Of a stretch of 64,000 nt of DNA, positions 26,746 through 35,425 are shown piece by piece. The position numbers and the translations under genes were made by a program. Positions within the stretch are counted from its first letter, which is position 1. Each line of letters begins with the position of its first letter. This DNA comes from Bordetella parapertussis (lineage in GTDB: Bacteria; Pseudomonadota; Gammaproteobacteria; Burkholderiales; Burkholderiaceae_B). The DNA is taken from the NCBI GenBank assembly GCA_945897365.1, contig CAMDFD010000002.1, positions 186,001 through 250,000 on the forward strand, read 5' to 3'. The notes below the pieces were generated by a model. The model searched no databases. It was not told the DNA's origin and saw only the letters and a list, made by a program, of their open reading frames with translations.

Positions 26746-27426
26746 TCAAGGACACTTCACAGTAAATTGATGGGAAAGCTGCCGCACGGCCTCGCGTAAA
26801 TTCTCTGGTAGCTCTTTTTGACTAGGAGGAATGGACCACAACAGGCGCTCGGTCTTGGGATCAAGAGGTCTGGGTGACATATACCCAAATTTACATTGTT
26901 CGGGTGCATCAATACCTTTGAAGGCGCGCGCCCCACCCTTGTACTCAAACGCAACAAAATAACCGGGATCTTGGATGTCGACCTCGAGTCCCTTTGCATC
27001 GATCTTAACGGGCGACTCAAGCGGCAACTCAAAGGATAAGACGAGCTGACTGGCTTTAGGATGCCAAGTCGAACGAGCATTGAGAGGCGCACCAAAAGCA
27101 AGCGATTTTCCGCCAAGCCTGATTTTTGTAAAAAAGTGCGACTCTGGATCCGCTAACGCGGTCATCCACTCCCCCGTGATTTTGCCGAGCTCAGCGCTAG
27201 GCACTTGACCCGCCTTGTCGCGAGGCATGCCTTGCAGCGCGTAGGTAGAGAAAAGCTCGTCGAAAAGCCAACTCTGACGAACGGCCGTCGCTTGTCCTTG
27301 ACTATTAAAAACAAGTTCTATCGCGCCTTCGATCCAAATGTGAGGATGTGCAAGCGCAGTGGGGATCATCAGACATTGCGCGATGACGAGTAAGCACCCT
27401 GCATATATTTTTTTCAACATGATCAT
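26746..27426 (-). CDS. DUF1007 family periplasmic protein
   Basis: A 226-residue protein with a signal peptide (cleavage after TALA, about residue 26) and the diagnostic mature start HPHIWIEGAIEL. DUF1007 proteins are almost always paired with NicO-type transporters and are thought to supply or chelate the metal on the periplasmic side. HPHIW at the exposed N-terminus could bind metal. A second ATG at 27420 is equally possible as start. It is divergent from a LysR gene. Confidence 0.85.
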   Translation of the reverse strand: MIMLKKIYAGCLLVIAQCLMIPTALAHPHIWIEGAIELVFNSQGQATAVRQSWLFDELFSTYALQGMPRDKAGQVPSAELGKITGEWMTALADPESHFFTKIRLGGKSLAFGAPLNARSTWHPKASQLVLSFELPLESPVKIDAKGLEVDIQDPGYFVAFEYKGGARAFKGIDAPEQCKFGYMSPRPLDPKTERLLWSIPPSQKELPENLREAVRQLSHQFTVKCP

Positions 27427-27588
27427 TTGATGTGTGTTGCAGGCAACAAGGAGGCGGGATGATTTTCCATAGTTTTCGCTGTTTTCCTCTCTTAGTAGAA
27501 GTCCAGATGCTAACGACTGAAGTTACTCGGGTCAATTCGCTAGAATAAATGACTATTACTGAATTTGATTCATGAGTACACTCCCGCC
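27427..27588. promoter_or_regulatory. Divergent intergenic region, DUF1007 gene / LysR gene
   Basis: These 162 bases carry the promoters of both genes. I see no good match to a Fur or Zur box. A LysR-type T-N11-A operator is likely for the regulator but cannot be picked out with confidence. Confidence 0.35.
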
Positions 27589-28512
27589 ATGCGAAACCTC
27601 AATGCACTACTCGTTTTTGTCAAAGTCGCTGAAACACGCAGCTTTACGCTTGCGGCGCAACGACTTGGCCTGACCTCGTCGGCGATCAGCAAATCCATCG
27701 CCCGTCTAGAGCAAGAACTTGGTGTCAAACTACTCACCCGTTCCACGCGACTGGTCAGCCTGACGGGAGAAGGGGCAAGTTTTTTTGAGCGTTGCAGACT
27801 GATTCTGACTGAAATCGAAAATGCAGAGACAGCCGTAACCGCTGCCACGGCAACACCCAAAGGCCGCTTGCGGCTGCAGATGCCTGTTGGATTTGGTCGC
27901 CGCGTAATCGTCCCAAAAATGTGGGAGTTCACACAGCGCTTCCCTGAACTCAGTGTTGACATTGAGTTGAGTGATCGGCTCGTAGATTTGACCTACGAAG
28001 CAGTCGATGCCGTTGTCCATATCGGTCCTGTAACAGACGACCGAGTGGTCTCGCACAGGCTCTGTAATCTTAGTTTTGCTGCCTATGCTTCCCCAGAATA
28101 TTTAGCCAGAAACGGAACCCCTCAATCACCCGAGGAGCTCGAGCAGCATCAGTGCTTGGCTTATCTTTTACCGCTGACCGGCGATCATCGTGAGTGGAAA
28201 TTTACTAAAAACGGTCAAGACTATTCTAGAGTGGTGTCGGGCGCCCTCAACATTAATAATGCTGAATCGCTGATCGAGGCCGCGATTGCCGGCGCAGGTA
28301 TTGTGATGGTGAGCGACTTTATCGCGGGAAATGCGATGCGTTCGGGAAAAATCCAACGCATCCTGTCCGACTATGTTGTCGCAGGACCTGAAGTATCCGT
28401 CCTTCACCTGCCGCGCAGTACGTTGGCGGCAAAAGTGAGCGTGTTGGTCAACTATCTGAAAAGCATCATCGAAGATATTGACCCACAAGCCCTCAGCAAA
28501 ACAGAGCATTGA
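27589..28512 (+). CDS. LysR-family transcriptional regulator
   Basis: A 307-residue LysR-type regulator from ATG at 27589; an upstream in-frame TTG at 27565 is less likely. The N-terminal winged helix-turn-helix is clear (ARSFTLAAQRLGLTSSAISK-type segment, residues about 17-38). A linker and substrate-binding domain (about 90-295, GRLRLQMPVGFGRR onwards) follow. It leads the + strand run of ModA-like protein, amidase, dehydrogenase and CoA-pathway genes and probably regulates them in response to a pathway intermediate; the effector is unknown. Confidence 0.9.
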   Translation: MRNLNALLVFVKVAETRSFTLAAQRLGLTSSAISKSIARLEQELGVKLLTRSTRLVSLTGEGASFFERCRLILTEIENAETAVTAATATPKGRLRLQMPVGFGRRVIVPKMWEFTQRFPELSVDIELSDRLVDLTYEAVDAVVHIGPVTDDRVVSHRLCNLSFAAYASPEYLARNGTPQSPEELEQHQCLAYLLPLTGDHREWKFTKNGQDYSRVVSGALNINNAESLIEAAIAGAGIVMVSDFIAGNAMRSGKIQRILSDYVVAGPEVSVLHLPRSTLAAKVSVLVNYLKSIIEDIDPQALSKTEH

Positions 28513-28536
28513 AGTCAAGCTCTACAAGTAAACACG
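27589..28536 (+). other. LysR regulator gene extent plus short 3' spacer (coding part given in next entry)
   Basis: This entry marks the regulator gene with the 24 bases behind its stop codon. The spacer to the ModA-like gene (28513-28576) shows no terminator-like stem, so read-through into the amidase operon is possible. Confidence 0.3.
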
Positions 28537-28576
28537 AAAAGCGATCAGATTCATCCATAAAAGAGACACTGCACCC

Positions 28577-29299
28577 ATGACAAATCCCCCGTCCACGTCA
28601 CAATCGAAGTCTGTACCCTGCCTCAACATTCTGTCGACCATGGCCTTGCGCAACGCCTTGAAAGAACTCCTCCCTGCTTTCACTGCAGCCTCAGAAATTC
28701 AGATCAACATTGAGTATGGCGCAACGGCTCACCTTGGCGAGCGGATTCGCGCCGGGGCCCGCGGGGACGTTCTGCTTGCAGTCGCGGGTTCGATTGACGA
28801 CCTGACGCGCGAAGGCATTCTAAACACAGGCAGTCGGGTAGATCTAGCGAGCTCCGATGTGGCGATGGCCGTTGGACTGTCCGCTCCTGTTCCCGATATT
28901 TCTACCCAAGAAGCCTTTGTCGCCACGCTTAAAGCGGCACGCTCCATTACGTTTTCCAAGCAAGGTGCGAGCGGCATGTATTTTGCCAGCCTGATCAAGC
29001 GTCTTGGACTCGATGAAGAGGTGCGCGGCAAAGCCGTCGTGCTGGCCGAAGGCCTCACAGGCGAGCTCGTGGCAAAGGGCGAGGTCGAGCTTGCCGTTCA
29101 ACAGATGAGCGAACTCATGCAAGTTACAGGTATCAATATTTTTGCCAAACTGCCGCCGGCCGTGCAGCAATCCACCGTATTTTCCGCTGGCATTTTCAAA
29201 GAAAGCACCCAAACGGCCGCCATACAATCGTTGGTGACATTTCTGCAAACCAGCGACGCCATGCGCACCTTTAAGCAACAAGGACTGGATCCCGTATGA
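28577..29299 (+). CDS. ModA-like substrate-binding-domain protein without signal peptide
   Basis: A 240-residue protein with the ModA/periplasmic-binding-protein-like fold: LNILSTMALRNALKELLPAF, YGATAHLGERIRAGARGDV, SKQGASGMYFASLIKRLGL. No signal peptide is visible: the N-terminus is Ser/Pro/Gln-rich. A cytoplasmic ligand-sensing or carrier role is therefore possible rather than molybdate uptake. The stop codon overlaps the amidase start by 4 bp (ATGA), so the two are coupled. Confidence 0.75.
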   Translation: MTNPPSTSQSKSVPCLNILSTMALRNALKELLPAFTAASEIQINIEYGATAHLGERIRAGARGDVLLAVAGSIDDLTREGILNTGSRVDLASSDVAMAVGLSAPVPDISTQEAFVATLKAARSITFSKQGASGMYFASLIKRLGLDEEVRGKAVVLAEGLTGELVAKGEVELAVQQMSELMQVTGINIFAKLPPAVQQSTVFSAGIFKESTQTAAIQSLVTFLQTSDAMRTFKQQGLDPV

Positions 29300-30933
29300 A
29301 AAATGATTTGCATTTCCTCACGATTGCCGAGGCAGGACGGCAGATCAAAGCTAAAAAGCTTTCCCCTGTAGAGTATGTCGATCATCTGAGCGCGCGGGTC
29401 GAGTCGCTCGATGACCAACTCAGCGCCTTTATCACACCAACGTTCGGGCTGGCGCGTCTACAAGCCAAGGCGGCGGAAAGCGAAATCATGGCCGGACGCT
29501 ACCTCGGTCCGATGCATGGCATTCCTTTTGGTGCCAAAGACATCTACGAAACGGCGGGCATTTTGACCACGGGTGGTTCGCGGATTGGTCAAAAGCATGT
29601 ACCGACCAATGACTGCGCTGTCGTGGGAAAATTGTATGAAGCCGGCGCAGTGTTGCTGGGCAAACTCAATACGCACGAGTTCGCGCATGGTGGGCCTTCG
29701 TTTGATCTGCCTTGGCCTCCTGTGCGCAACCCTTGGGACCTGGCGCGCTTTAGTGGCGGCTCTTCCAGTGGTTCGGGTGCGGCTGTTGCTGCGGGTTTGG
29801 TAGGCGCAGCACTGGGCACCGATACGGGAGGGTCGATCAGAGGTCCGGCCTCTCTGTGCGGCATCGCAGGGTTTATGCCGAGCTCCGGCTTGGTGAGTCG
29901 CGTAGGCGTCATGCCAAACTCTTTTACGCTCGATCACTGTGGCCCGATGGCTTGGACTGTCGAGGACTGCGCCCTGATGCTGCAAGCGATCGCCGGGCAT
30001 GATCCCGCCGATGGCAATAGTTTTGAACAGCCAATCCCACACTATGCAGAGAGTTTGGGAGCAGATCTCAAAGGCTTACGCGTAGGGGTGTTGCGCTACG
30101 TCTGGGAAGAGGACCTTGTCGCCAACGAGGAGCACCGTCAGGCGCTCGAGCATGCGGTTGAGACTTTCAAGAAACTCGGCGCCTCTGTGCAAGATTGTCG
30201 CCTGCGTCCGATGCAAGAATATATGGACGTCAAAGTCGTCTTGGCTGAGACAGAAATATTTGGCGTGCAACAGCAGGGACTCACCGAACGTCCGCATGAT
30301 TATGGACGTGACTTTCTGACGCGTATTTTGCCGGCGGTGATGTTTCAATCTCTCGACTTCCTCGCGGCCACGCGTGAGCACAGGCGCATGCTTGAGGAAA
30401 TGAAACCGATTTATGAAAAGTTTGATCTGCTCTTGATGCCAGGCTTTGGCCCTGCCCAGCCGATTACTTCGCATCGACCGATTACGTTTTGGCGCAAACC
30501 TAATGCGCAAGTACTTGCCAATATTACTGGTGGCCCAGCCGTCTCTGTCAATTGTGGCTTTAACTCGGCGGGTTTACCGATGGGATTGCAGATTGTGGGC
30601 GCACCTCAAACCGATGCGCTTGTGTTGAAAGCGGGGCATGCATTTGAGCACGCGATTGGTTTACGCGACAAACGCCCCACACTCACACCGGGTCAAACTG
30701 CACCCACGCTCGTCGCACCAGATCTGACACCCGACACCTCGCATTGCGATGCTCAAACACGTGCATTTGCCGCACGTATGGCAACCAATGCTGGGCTCAA
30801 GCTCGATGACGCTTTGATGGCCGTACTCTGCGAAGCCGCACCTTATGCGTTGGAGATGACAAGTCGTTTGCGCAAGAACCGAAACTGGTTTGATGAGCCC
30901 GCCAACGTTTTTCGCGCTGGTCACAAACCCTGA
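29296..30933 (+). CDS. Amidase signature family enzyme
   Basis: A 545-residue amidase with the Ser-cisSer-Lys triad: K81 (PFGAKDIYE), cis-S156 (SGGSSSGSG) and nucleophile S180 (DTGGSIRGP), spaced as in malonamidase and GatA. The C-terminal extra 70 residues (about 475-545) exceed the usual GatA-like length and resemble an added helical domain. It hydrolyses a carboxamide to acid and ammonia; the substrate is unknown. Coupled to the ModA-like gene. Confidence 0.9.
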   Translation: MKNDLHFLTIAEAGRQIKAKKLSPVEYVDHLSARVESLDDQLSAFITPTFGLARLQAKAAESEIMAGRYLGPMHGIPFGAKDIYETAGILTTGGSRIGQKHVPTNDCAVVGKLYEAGAVLLGKLNTHEFAHGGPSFDLPWPPVRNPWDLARFSGGSSSGSGAAVAAGLVGAALGTDTGGSIRGPASLCGIAGFMPSSGLVSRVGVMPNSFTLDHCGPMAWTVEDCALMLQAIAGHDPADGNSFEQPIPHYAESLGADLKGLRVGVLRYVWEEDLVANEEHRQALEHAVETFKKLGASVQDCRLRPMQEYMDVKVVLAETEIFGVQQQGLTERPHDYGRDFLTRILPAVMFQSLDFLAATREHRRMLEEMKPIYEKFDLLLMPGFGPAQPITSHRPITFWRKPNAQVLANITGGPAVSVNCGFNSAGLPMGLQIVGAPQTDALVLKAGHAFEHAIGLRDKRPTLTPGQTAPTLVAPDLTPDTSHCDAQTRAFAARMATNAGLKLDDALMAVLCEAAPYALEMTSRLRKNRNWFDEPANVFRAGHKP

Positions 30934-30974
30934 TCTCCAAAGAACATTTCACTTAAAAAATAAAGGACATTTCC

Positions 30975-32042
30975 ATGAAGACTTATCGTATCGCCGCGAT
31001 CCCTGGTGACGGCATTGGCAAAGAAGTGATCCCCGAAGGTCAAAAAGTGCTTCAAGCCATCGCTGCCAAAGATCAATCGCTCAAATTTGAGTTTGAAAGT
31101 TTTGATTGGGGTGGTGATTACTATCGTCAACATGGCGTGATGATGCCTGAGGATGGCCTGGATGCGCTGCGCAATAAAGACGCGATTTTGTTTGGCTCGG
31201 CGGGTGATCCGCATATTCCAGATCACATCACGCTCTGGGGATTACGCCTGAAGATTTGTCAGGGTTTCGACCAGTACGCCAATGTCCGCCCAACACGCAT
31301 CCTGCCCGGCATCGATGCACCACTCAAGCGTTGCACCCCTGCACAACTCGACTGGGTGATTGTGCGCGAAAACTCAGAAGGCGAATACTCTGGCGTAGGC
31401 GGTCGCGCCCACCAAGGCCATCCCATTGAAGTCGCCACCGATGTCAGCATGATGACGCGTGCGGGCGTCGAGCGCATCATGCGCTACGCGTTCAAGCTCG
31501 CTCAGTCGCGTCCACGCAAGCTGTTGACGGTTGTGACGAAATCAAACGCGCAGCGTCACGCAATGGTGATGTGGGATGAGATTGCCGTTCAGATCAGCAA
31601 AGAATTTCCTGACGTCAAGTGGGACAAGGAGTTGGTCGACGCCGCCACCGCGCGGATGGTCAACCGCCCTGCTACGCTAGACACCCTTGTCGCGACGAAC
31701 TTACATGCCGATATTTTGAGCGATTTGGCAGCAGCGTTAGCGGGCAGCCTGGGGATCGCTCCCACCGGCAACATTGATCCCGAGCGCCGCTACCCGTCGA
31801 TGTTTGAACCCATTCATGGTTCAGCCTTTGACATTATGGGCAAAGGGCTGGCCAACCCAATCGGCACGTTCTGGTCTGTTGTGATGATGCTGGAGCACTT
31901 GGGCGAACAAGCCGCTGCGGACCGCTTGATGAAAGCCATTGAAGCCGTCACCGCCAATCCACGCCTACACACGCGCGATCTGGGTGGTTTAGCCACCACA
32001 GCGCAAGTCACGGCTGCGATTTGCGACCAGCTGAACGGCTAA
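30975..32042 (+). CDS. Tartrate/D-malate dehydrogenase (isopropylmalate dehydrogenase family)
   Basis: A 355-residue beta-decarboxylating dehydrogenase. IAAIPGDGIGKEV marks the nucleotide/metal fold start, then RENSEGEYSGVGGR, a DILSDLAAALAGSLG metal site and EPIHGSAFDIMGKGLANPIG. It resembles tartrate dehydrogenase/decarboxylase and D-malate dehydrogenase rather than leucine-pathway LeuB. The expected reaction is NAD(+)-dependent oxidation (with decarboxylation) of tartrate or D-malate to oxaloacetate, glycerate or pyruvate. RBS AAAGGACAT precedes the ATG. Confidence 0.88.
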   Translation: MKTYRIAAIPGDGIGKEVIPEGQKVLQAIAAKDQSLKFEFESFDWGGDYYRQHGVMMPEDGLDALRNKDAILFGSAGDPHIPDHITLWGLRLKICQGFDQYANVRPTRILPGIDAPLKRCTPAQLDWVIVRENSEGEYSGVGGRAHQGHPIEVATDVSMMTRAGVERIMRYAFKLAQSRPRKLLTVVTKSNAQRHAMVMWDEIAVQISKEFPDVKWDKELVDAATARMVNRPATLDTLVATNLHADILSDLAAALAGSLGIAPTGNIDPERRYPSMFEPIHGSAFDIMGKGLANPIGTFWSVVMMLEHLGEQAAADRLMKAIEAVTANPRLHTRDLGGLATTAQVTAAICDQLNG

Positions 32043-32230
32043 TGATTGTCAAAATTTGGGCCTTTTAAAAGGCGTGCTTGTCGCGGTGGGCGGTGGATCT
32101 GGGACAAACCACCTTCGATCGAGCTGATTTTGCGCTCATTTCACTCAATTTCTCCTCTTAACCGGACGATGAGCCGATGAATTCGTGACATAATTTTGGA
32201 GGGACAATCCACTCAAAAAGTCAATCAACA
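32043..32230. other. 188-bp intergenic spacer with a perfect palindrome
   Basis: The longest gene-free stretch here. It contains the palindrome GCCTTTTAAAAGGC at 32060-32073 with no loop and no following T-run, so it is not a convincing intrinsic terminator; it could be an operator. The rest probably holds a promoter for the CoA-transferase gene. Confidence 0.45.
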
Positions 32231-33397
32231 ATGTCTGAGTCTACGCAGCAAGAAAATCTTGGGACCGGACCTTTTGCCGGTCTCGTAGTCATTGAACTAG
32301 GCAATAGCGTTGCCGCGCCGTTTGCGGGTCAGATTCTCGGCGAACTCGGTGCCCGTGTGATCAAAATTGAAAAAGCCGATGGTGACGATGCCCGTCGCTG
32401 GGGACCTCCTTTCTGGGAAGGGGCTTCTCCTTTTTTTCAGGCTTTAAATCGAAACAAAAAATCTGTGGTGTGCGATTTACGCGATCCGCAGCAAATCGAA
32501 GAGCTAAGACAATACATCTGCGAACATGCAGATATTGTGATTCAAAATCTTCGTCCCGGTCATGTTGAAAAACTGGGTCTTGATGCCGCGAGCCTCTTGG
32601 CCATTCAGCCTCGATTAATTTATTGCAATCTTGGGGCGTTTGGCAAAGTGGGACCACTCAAAGATCGCCCCGGTTACGATCCGCTGATGCAGGCTTTTGG
32701 CGGCATTATGAGCACAACGGGCGAACCTGGCCGACCTTCCGTTCGTGTAGGCGCCTCAATCGTTGACATGGGTACGGGCATGTGGGGGATCATCGGCATC
32801 CTGACCGCCCTGCTTGAGCGTCAACAATCGGGTGTCGGCAAAGTCATCGACGTCTCACTTTATGAAACAGCCACCACTTGGGTATCGCTCCTCGCCGCAC
32901 AATATCTCTCGAACGGTGAGCTCGCGGTCAAACAAGGCTCGGGAGCCTCAGGGATTGTTCCCTATAAAGGCTACATGACAAGCGATGGCGAGCTGGTCAT
33001 CGCCGCGGGCAGCGATGCACTTTTCAAAGCGCTTTCTAATACGGTCGGTAAGCCTGAGTGGACGACCGATCCTCGTTTTACTGATAACCCACGGCGCGTT
33101 GAAAATCAGACCGCGCTCTACGCCATGCTCGACGCCATCATTGCCACTCAACCCACCGACTATTGGGTCGAGCAACTTGAGGCGGCGGGCGTGCCCTGCG
33201 CACCAGTCAATAATCTCGCGCAAATGGTCGCACATCCACAAACCCAAGCACTCGGTCTGATGCAAGACGTTCCTGGTACAGGGATGCGCTTTATCGGCCT
33301 GCCAATTAGTTTTGACGGCGTCAGGCCCAAGCCCTACGCCGCACCACCCAAACTCGGCGAACACTCTACATTGATCACCAAAAGGAAAGCAACATGA
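32231..33397 (+). CDS. CaiB/BaiF family (class III) CoA-transferase
   Basis: A 388-residue class III CoA-transferase: FAGLVVIELGNSVAAPFAGQ, the GARVIKIEKADGDDAR segment, LNRNKKSVVCDL, and the presumed catalytic D179 (SIVDMGTGMWG), which forms the acyl-anhydride intermediate. It activates a carboxylic acid using another acyl-CoA as CoA donor. Its TGA overlaps the enoyl-CoA hydratase ATG by 4 bp, and an acyl-CoA dehydrogenase follows, forming a small beta-oxidation-like cassette. Confidence 0.92.
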   Translation: MSESTQQENLGTGPFAGLVVIELGNSVAAPFAGQILGELGARVIKIEKADGDDARRWGPPFWEGASPFFQALNRNKKSVVCDLRDPQQIEELRQYICEHADIVIQNLRPGHVEKLGLDAASLLAIQPRLIYCNLGAFGKVGPLKDRPGYDPLMQAFGGIMSTTGEPGRPSVRVGASIVDMGTGMWGIIGILTALLERQQSGVGKVIDVSLYETATTWVSLLAAQYLSNGELAVKQGSGASGIVPYKGYMTSDGELVIAAGSDALFKALSNTVGKPEWTTDPRFTDNPRRVENQTALYAMLDAIIATQPTDYWVEQLEAAGVPCAPVNNLAQMVAHPQTQALGLMQDVPGTGMRFIGLPISFDGVRPKPYAAPPKLGEHSTLITKRKAT

Positions 33398-34194
33398 GTA
33401 CTTTTCCCACTTACGAAACCATTGCGACTGAAATGGTCAGCACGCATGTGCTCAAAATCACCCTCAATCGCCCACAAGTCGGCAACGCGATCAATACCCA
33501 AACTGGCCACGACTTGCTGGATCTTTGGAACCGACTCACTGCGGATGCCGGCGAAGTCCGCTGCATCGTCCTGACGGGTGCGGGCGAAAAGATTTTCTGT
33601 GCGGGTGGTGACTTGAAAGAGCGCAACGGCATGACCAAACGTCAGTGGACGCTGCAACACGAGCTATTTGAACGCATGTACTGGACGCTCGTGGACCTGC
33701 CTGTTCCTGTGATAGCGGCGGTCAACGGTCACGCCTACGCGGGCGGTCTGGAAATGGCACTGTCTTGCGACTTTATTTATGCCAGCAATGCCGCACGCTT
33801 TGCACTGACCGAAGTCACGCTCGGCATCATGCCGGGCGCAGGCGGCACACAAAACTTGCCACGTGCGATTGGGGAGCGCCGCGCCAAAGAGATCTTGATG
33901 ACCGGCAAGCCCTTTAGCGCGCAACAAGCGAGCGAGTATGGCTTGATTAACGCCATTCTGGAGCCCGCTGAGGTGCTAACCAAAGCCATCGAAACGGCCG
34001 AAGTCATTGCTGCTAATGCCCCACTTTCTGTCCGCCAAATCAAGAAATCTGTGCGTTATGGCGGTCAAATGGAGTTACGTACTGCTTTCCGCTTCGAAAT
34101 TGAGGCCTACAACCACCTGATCGATACCGAAGACCGTATGGAAGGTGTCGCGGCATTTAACGAAAAGCGTAAAGCGAACTTCAAAGGCTGTTAA
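33394..34194 (+). CDS. Enoyl-CoA hydratase/isomerase family protein
   Basis: A 266-residue crotonase. The oxyanion-hole segment is FCAGGDLKE (about 68-76). Both catalytic glutamates of true hydratases are present: E120 (GGLEMALSCD) and E140 (FALTEVTLGIMPG). It would hydrate the double bond formed by the dehydrogenase encoded next. Coupled by ATGA to the CoA-transferase; 12 bp to the acyl-CoA dehydrogenase. Confidence 0.92.
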   Translation: MSTFPTYETIATEMVSTHVLKITLNRPQVGNAINTQTGHDLLDLWNRLTADAGEVRCIVLTGAGEKIFCAGGDLKERNGMTKRQWTLQHELFERMYWTLVDLPVPVIAAVNGHAYAGGLEMALSCDFIYASNAARFALTEVTLGIMPGAGGTQNLPRAIGERRAKEILMTGKPFSAQQASEYGLINAILEPAEVLTKAIETAEVIAANAPLSVRQIKKSVRYGGQMELRTAFRFEIEAYNHLIDTEDRMEGVAAFNEKRKANFKGC

Positions 34195-34206
34195 GCGGAG
34201 CATCAC

Positions 34207-35391
34207 ATGGCAAATCCAAAACAAAATATCACCATCGAAACGGGTGAGGACTATCCAGAAATCCGCGAAGGCGTCAAACGTGTCTGTGCGGACTTTCCCG
34301 GCTCATATTGGCGTGGTCTCGAAGAAAACTTAGACTACCCGACTGCGTTCGTTCAGGCCTTAACGGCCTCTGGTTATCTGGGCGCGCTGATCCCCGAAGA
34401 GTTTGGCGGCAGCGGCATGCCCCTGCGTGCAGCCGCGGTCATCCTCGAAACAATTCACTCCTCAGGCTGTAACGCGGGTGCCTGCCATGCGCAGATGTAC
34501 ACGATGGGCACGGTTTTGCGTCATGGCAGCGAAGCGCAAAAGAAAAAATATCTTCCCGATATCGCCTCGGGTAAGGTCCGCTTGCAGGCGTTTGGGGTCA
34601 CCGAACCCACCTCCGGCACGGACACGACCAAACTCAAAACACGTGCTGAGCGCCAAGGTGATCATTATGTGATTAATGGCCAAAAAGTCTGGACTTCGCG
34701 CGCGTTGCACTCTGATTTGATGCTGCTGTTGGCCCGAACAACGCCGCTCGATCAGTGCAAGAAAAAGAGCGAAGGCTTGTCTGTGTTCCTCCTCGACATT
34801 CGCGATGGTCTGGGCAAAGGTTTGGACATTCGTCCGCTGAAGGCCATGGTCAATCATCATGCAACCGAAGTGTTTTTCGACAACCTAAAAATTCCCGCGG
34901 ATAATTTGATCGGAGAAGAAGGCAAAGGCTTTAAGTACATCCTTGACGGCATGAACGCCGAGCGTATTTTGGTGTCGGCCGAGGCGATTGGAGACGCCCG
35001 CTGGTTTGCGAAAACAGCTGTCGCCTATGTGAGCGAGCGTCGCGTCTTTGACCGCCCAATCGGTCAAAACCAGGCCGTACAGTTTCCGATCGCGCGCGCT
35101 CATGCGGAAACCGAAGCGGCTGACTTGGTGTTACGCCGTGCGGCTGCGCTGTTTGATGCGGGGCTGCCTTGCGGGGATGAGGCCAACATGGGTAAGTTGC
35201 TCGCCTCTGATGCGACTTGGCACGCGGCTGAAGCTTGTCTGCAGAGCCATGGTGGCTTTGGTTATGCCAAAGAATACGACGTTGAGCGCAAATGGCGCGA
35301 AACACGCTTATTCCAGATCGCGCCGATCTCAACCAATCTTGTGCTGTCCTATATCGGCGAACACATGATGGGCATGCCACGCTCGTTTTAA
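34207..35391 (+). CDS. Acyl-CoA dehydrogenase
   Basis: A 394-residue FAD enzyme: FGVTEPTSGTDTT flavin segment (about 129-141), the GIGF-like helix region, and Y-D-VERKWRETR near the C-terminus. The usual base glutamate of short/medium-chain enzymes (EGTS motif) is replaced by APISTN. E252 (NAERILVSAEA) stands instead at the helix-G position used as base in isovaleryl-CoA and long-chain dehydrogenases. It would oxidise the CoA ester made by the upstream transferase; branched or substituted substrates are plausible. Confidence 0.9.
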   Translation: MANPKQNITIETGEDYPEIREGVKRVCADFPGSYWRGLEENLDYPTAFVQALTASGYLGALIPEEFGGSGMPLRAAAVILETIHSSGCNAGACHAQMYTMGTVLRHGSEAQKKKYLPDIASGKVRLQAFGVTEPTSGTDTTKLKTRAERQGDHYVINGQKVWTSRALHSDLMLLLARTTPLDQCKKKSEGLSVFLLDIRDGLGKGLDIRPLKAMVNHHATEVFFDNLKIPADNLIGEEGKGFKYILDGMNAERILVSAEAIGDARWFAKTAVAYVSERRVFDRPIGQNQAVQFPIARAHAETEAADLVLRRAAALFDAGLPCGDEANMGKLLASDATWHAAEACLQSHGGFGYAKEYDVERKWRETRLFQIAPISTNLVLSYIGEHMMGMPRSF

Positions 35392-35425
35392 ACACTCAAA
35401 ATAAAATTGTGCAGGAGACAAAAAG

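Noticed and set aside
29458..30042. 194-residue minus-strand frame inside the amidase gene
   Set aside because: Antisense shadow of a gene with all catalytic residues.
32060..32073. Palindrome GCCTTTTAAAAGGC as intrinsic terminator
   Set aside because: No loop and no T-run after the stem.
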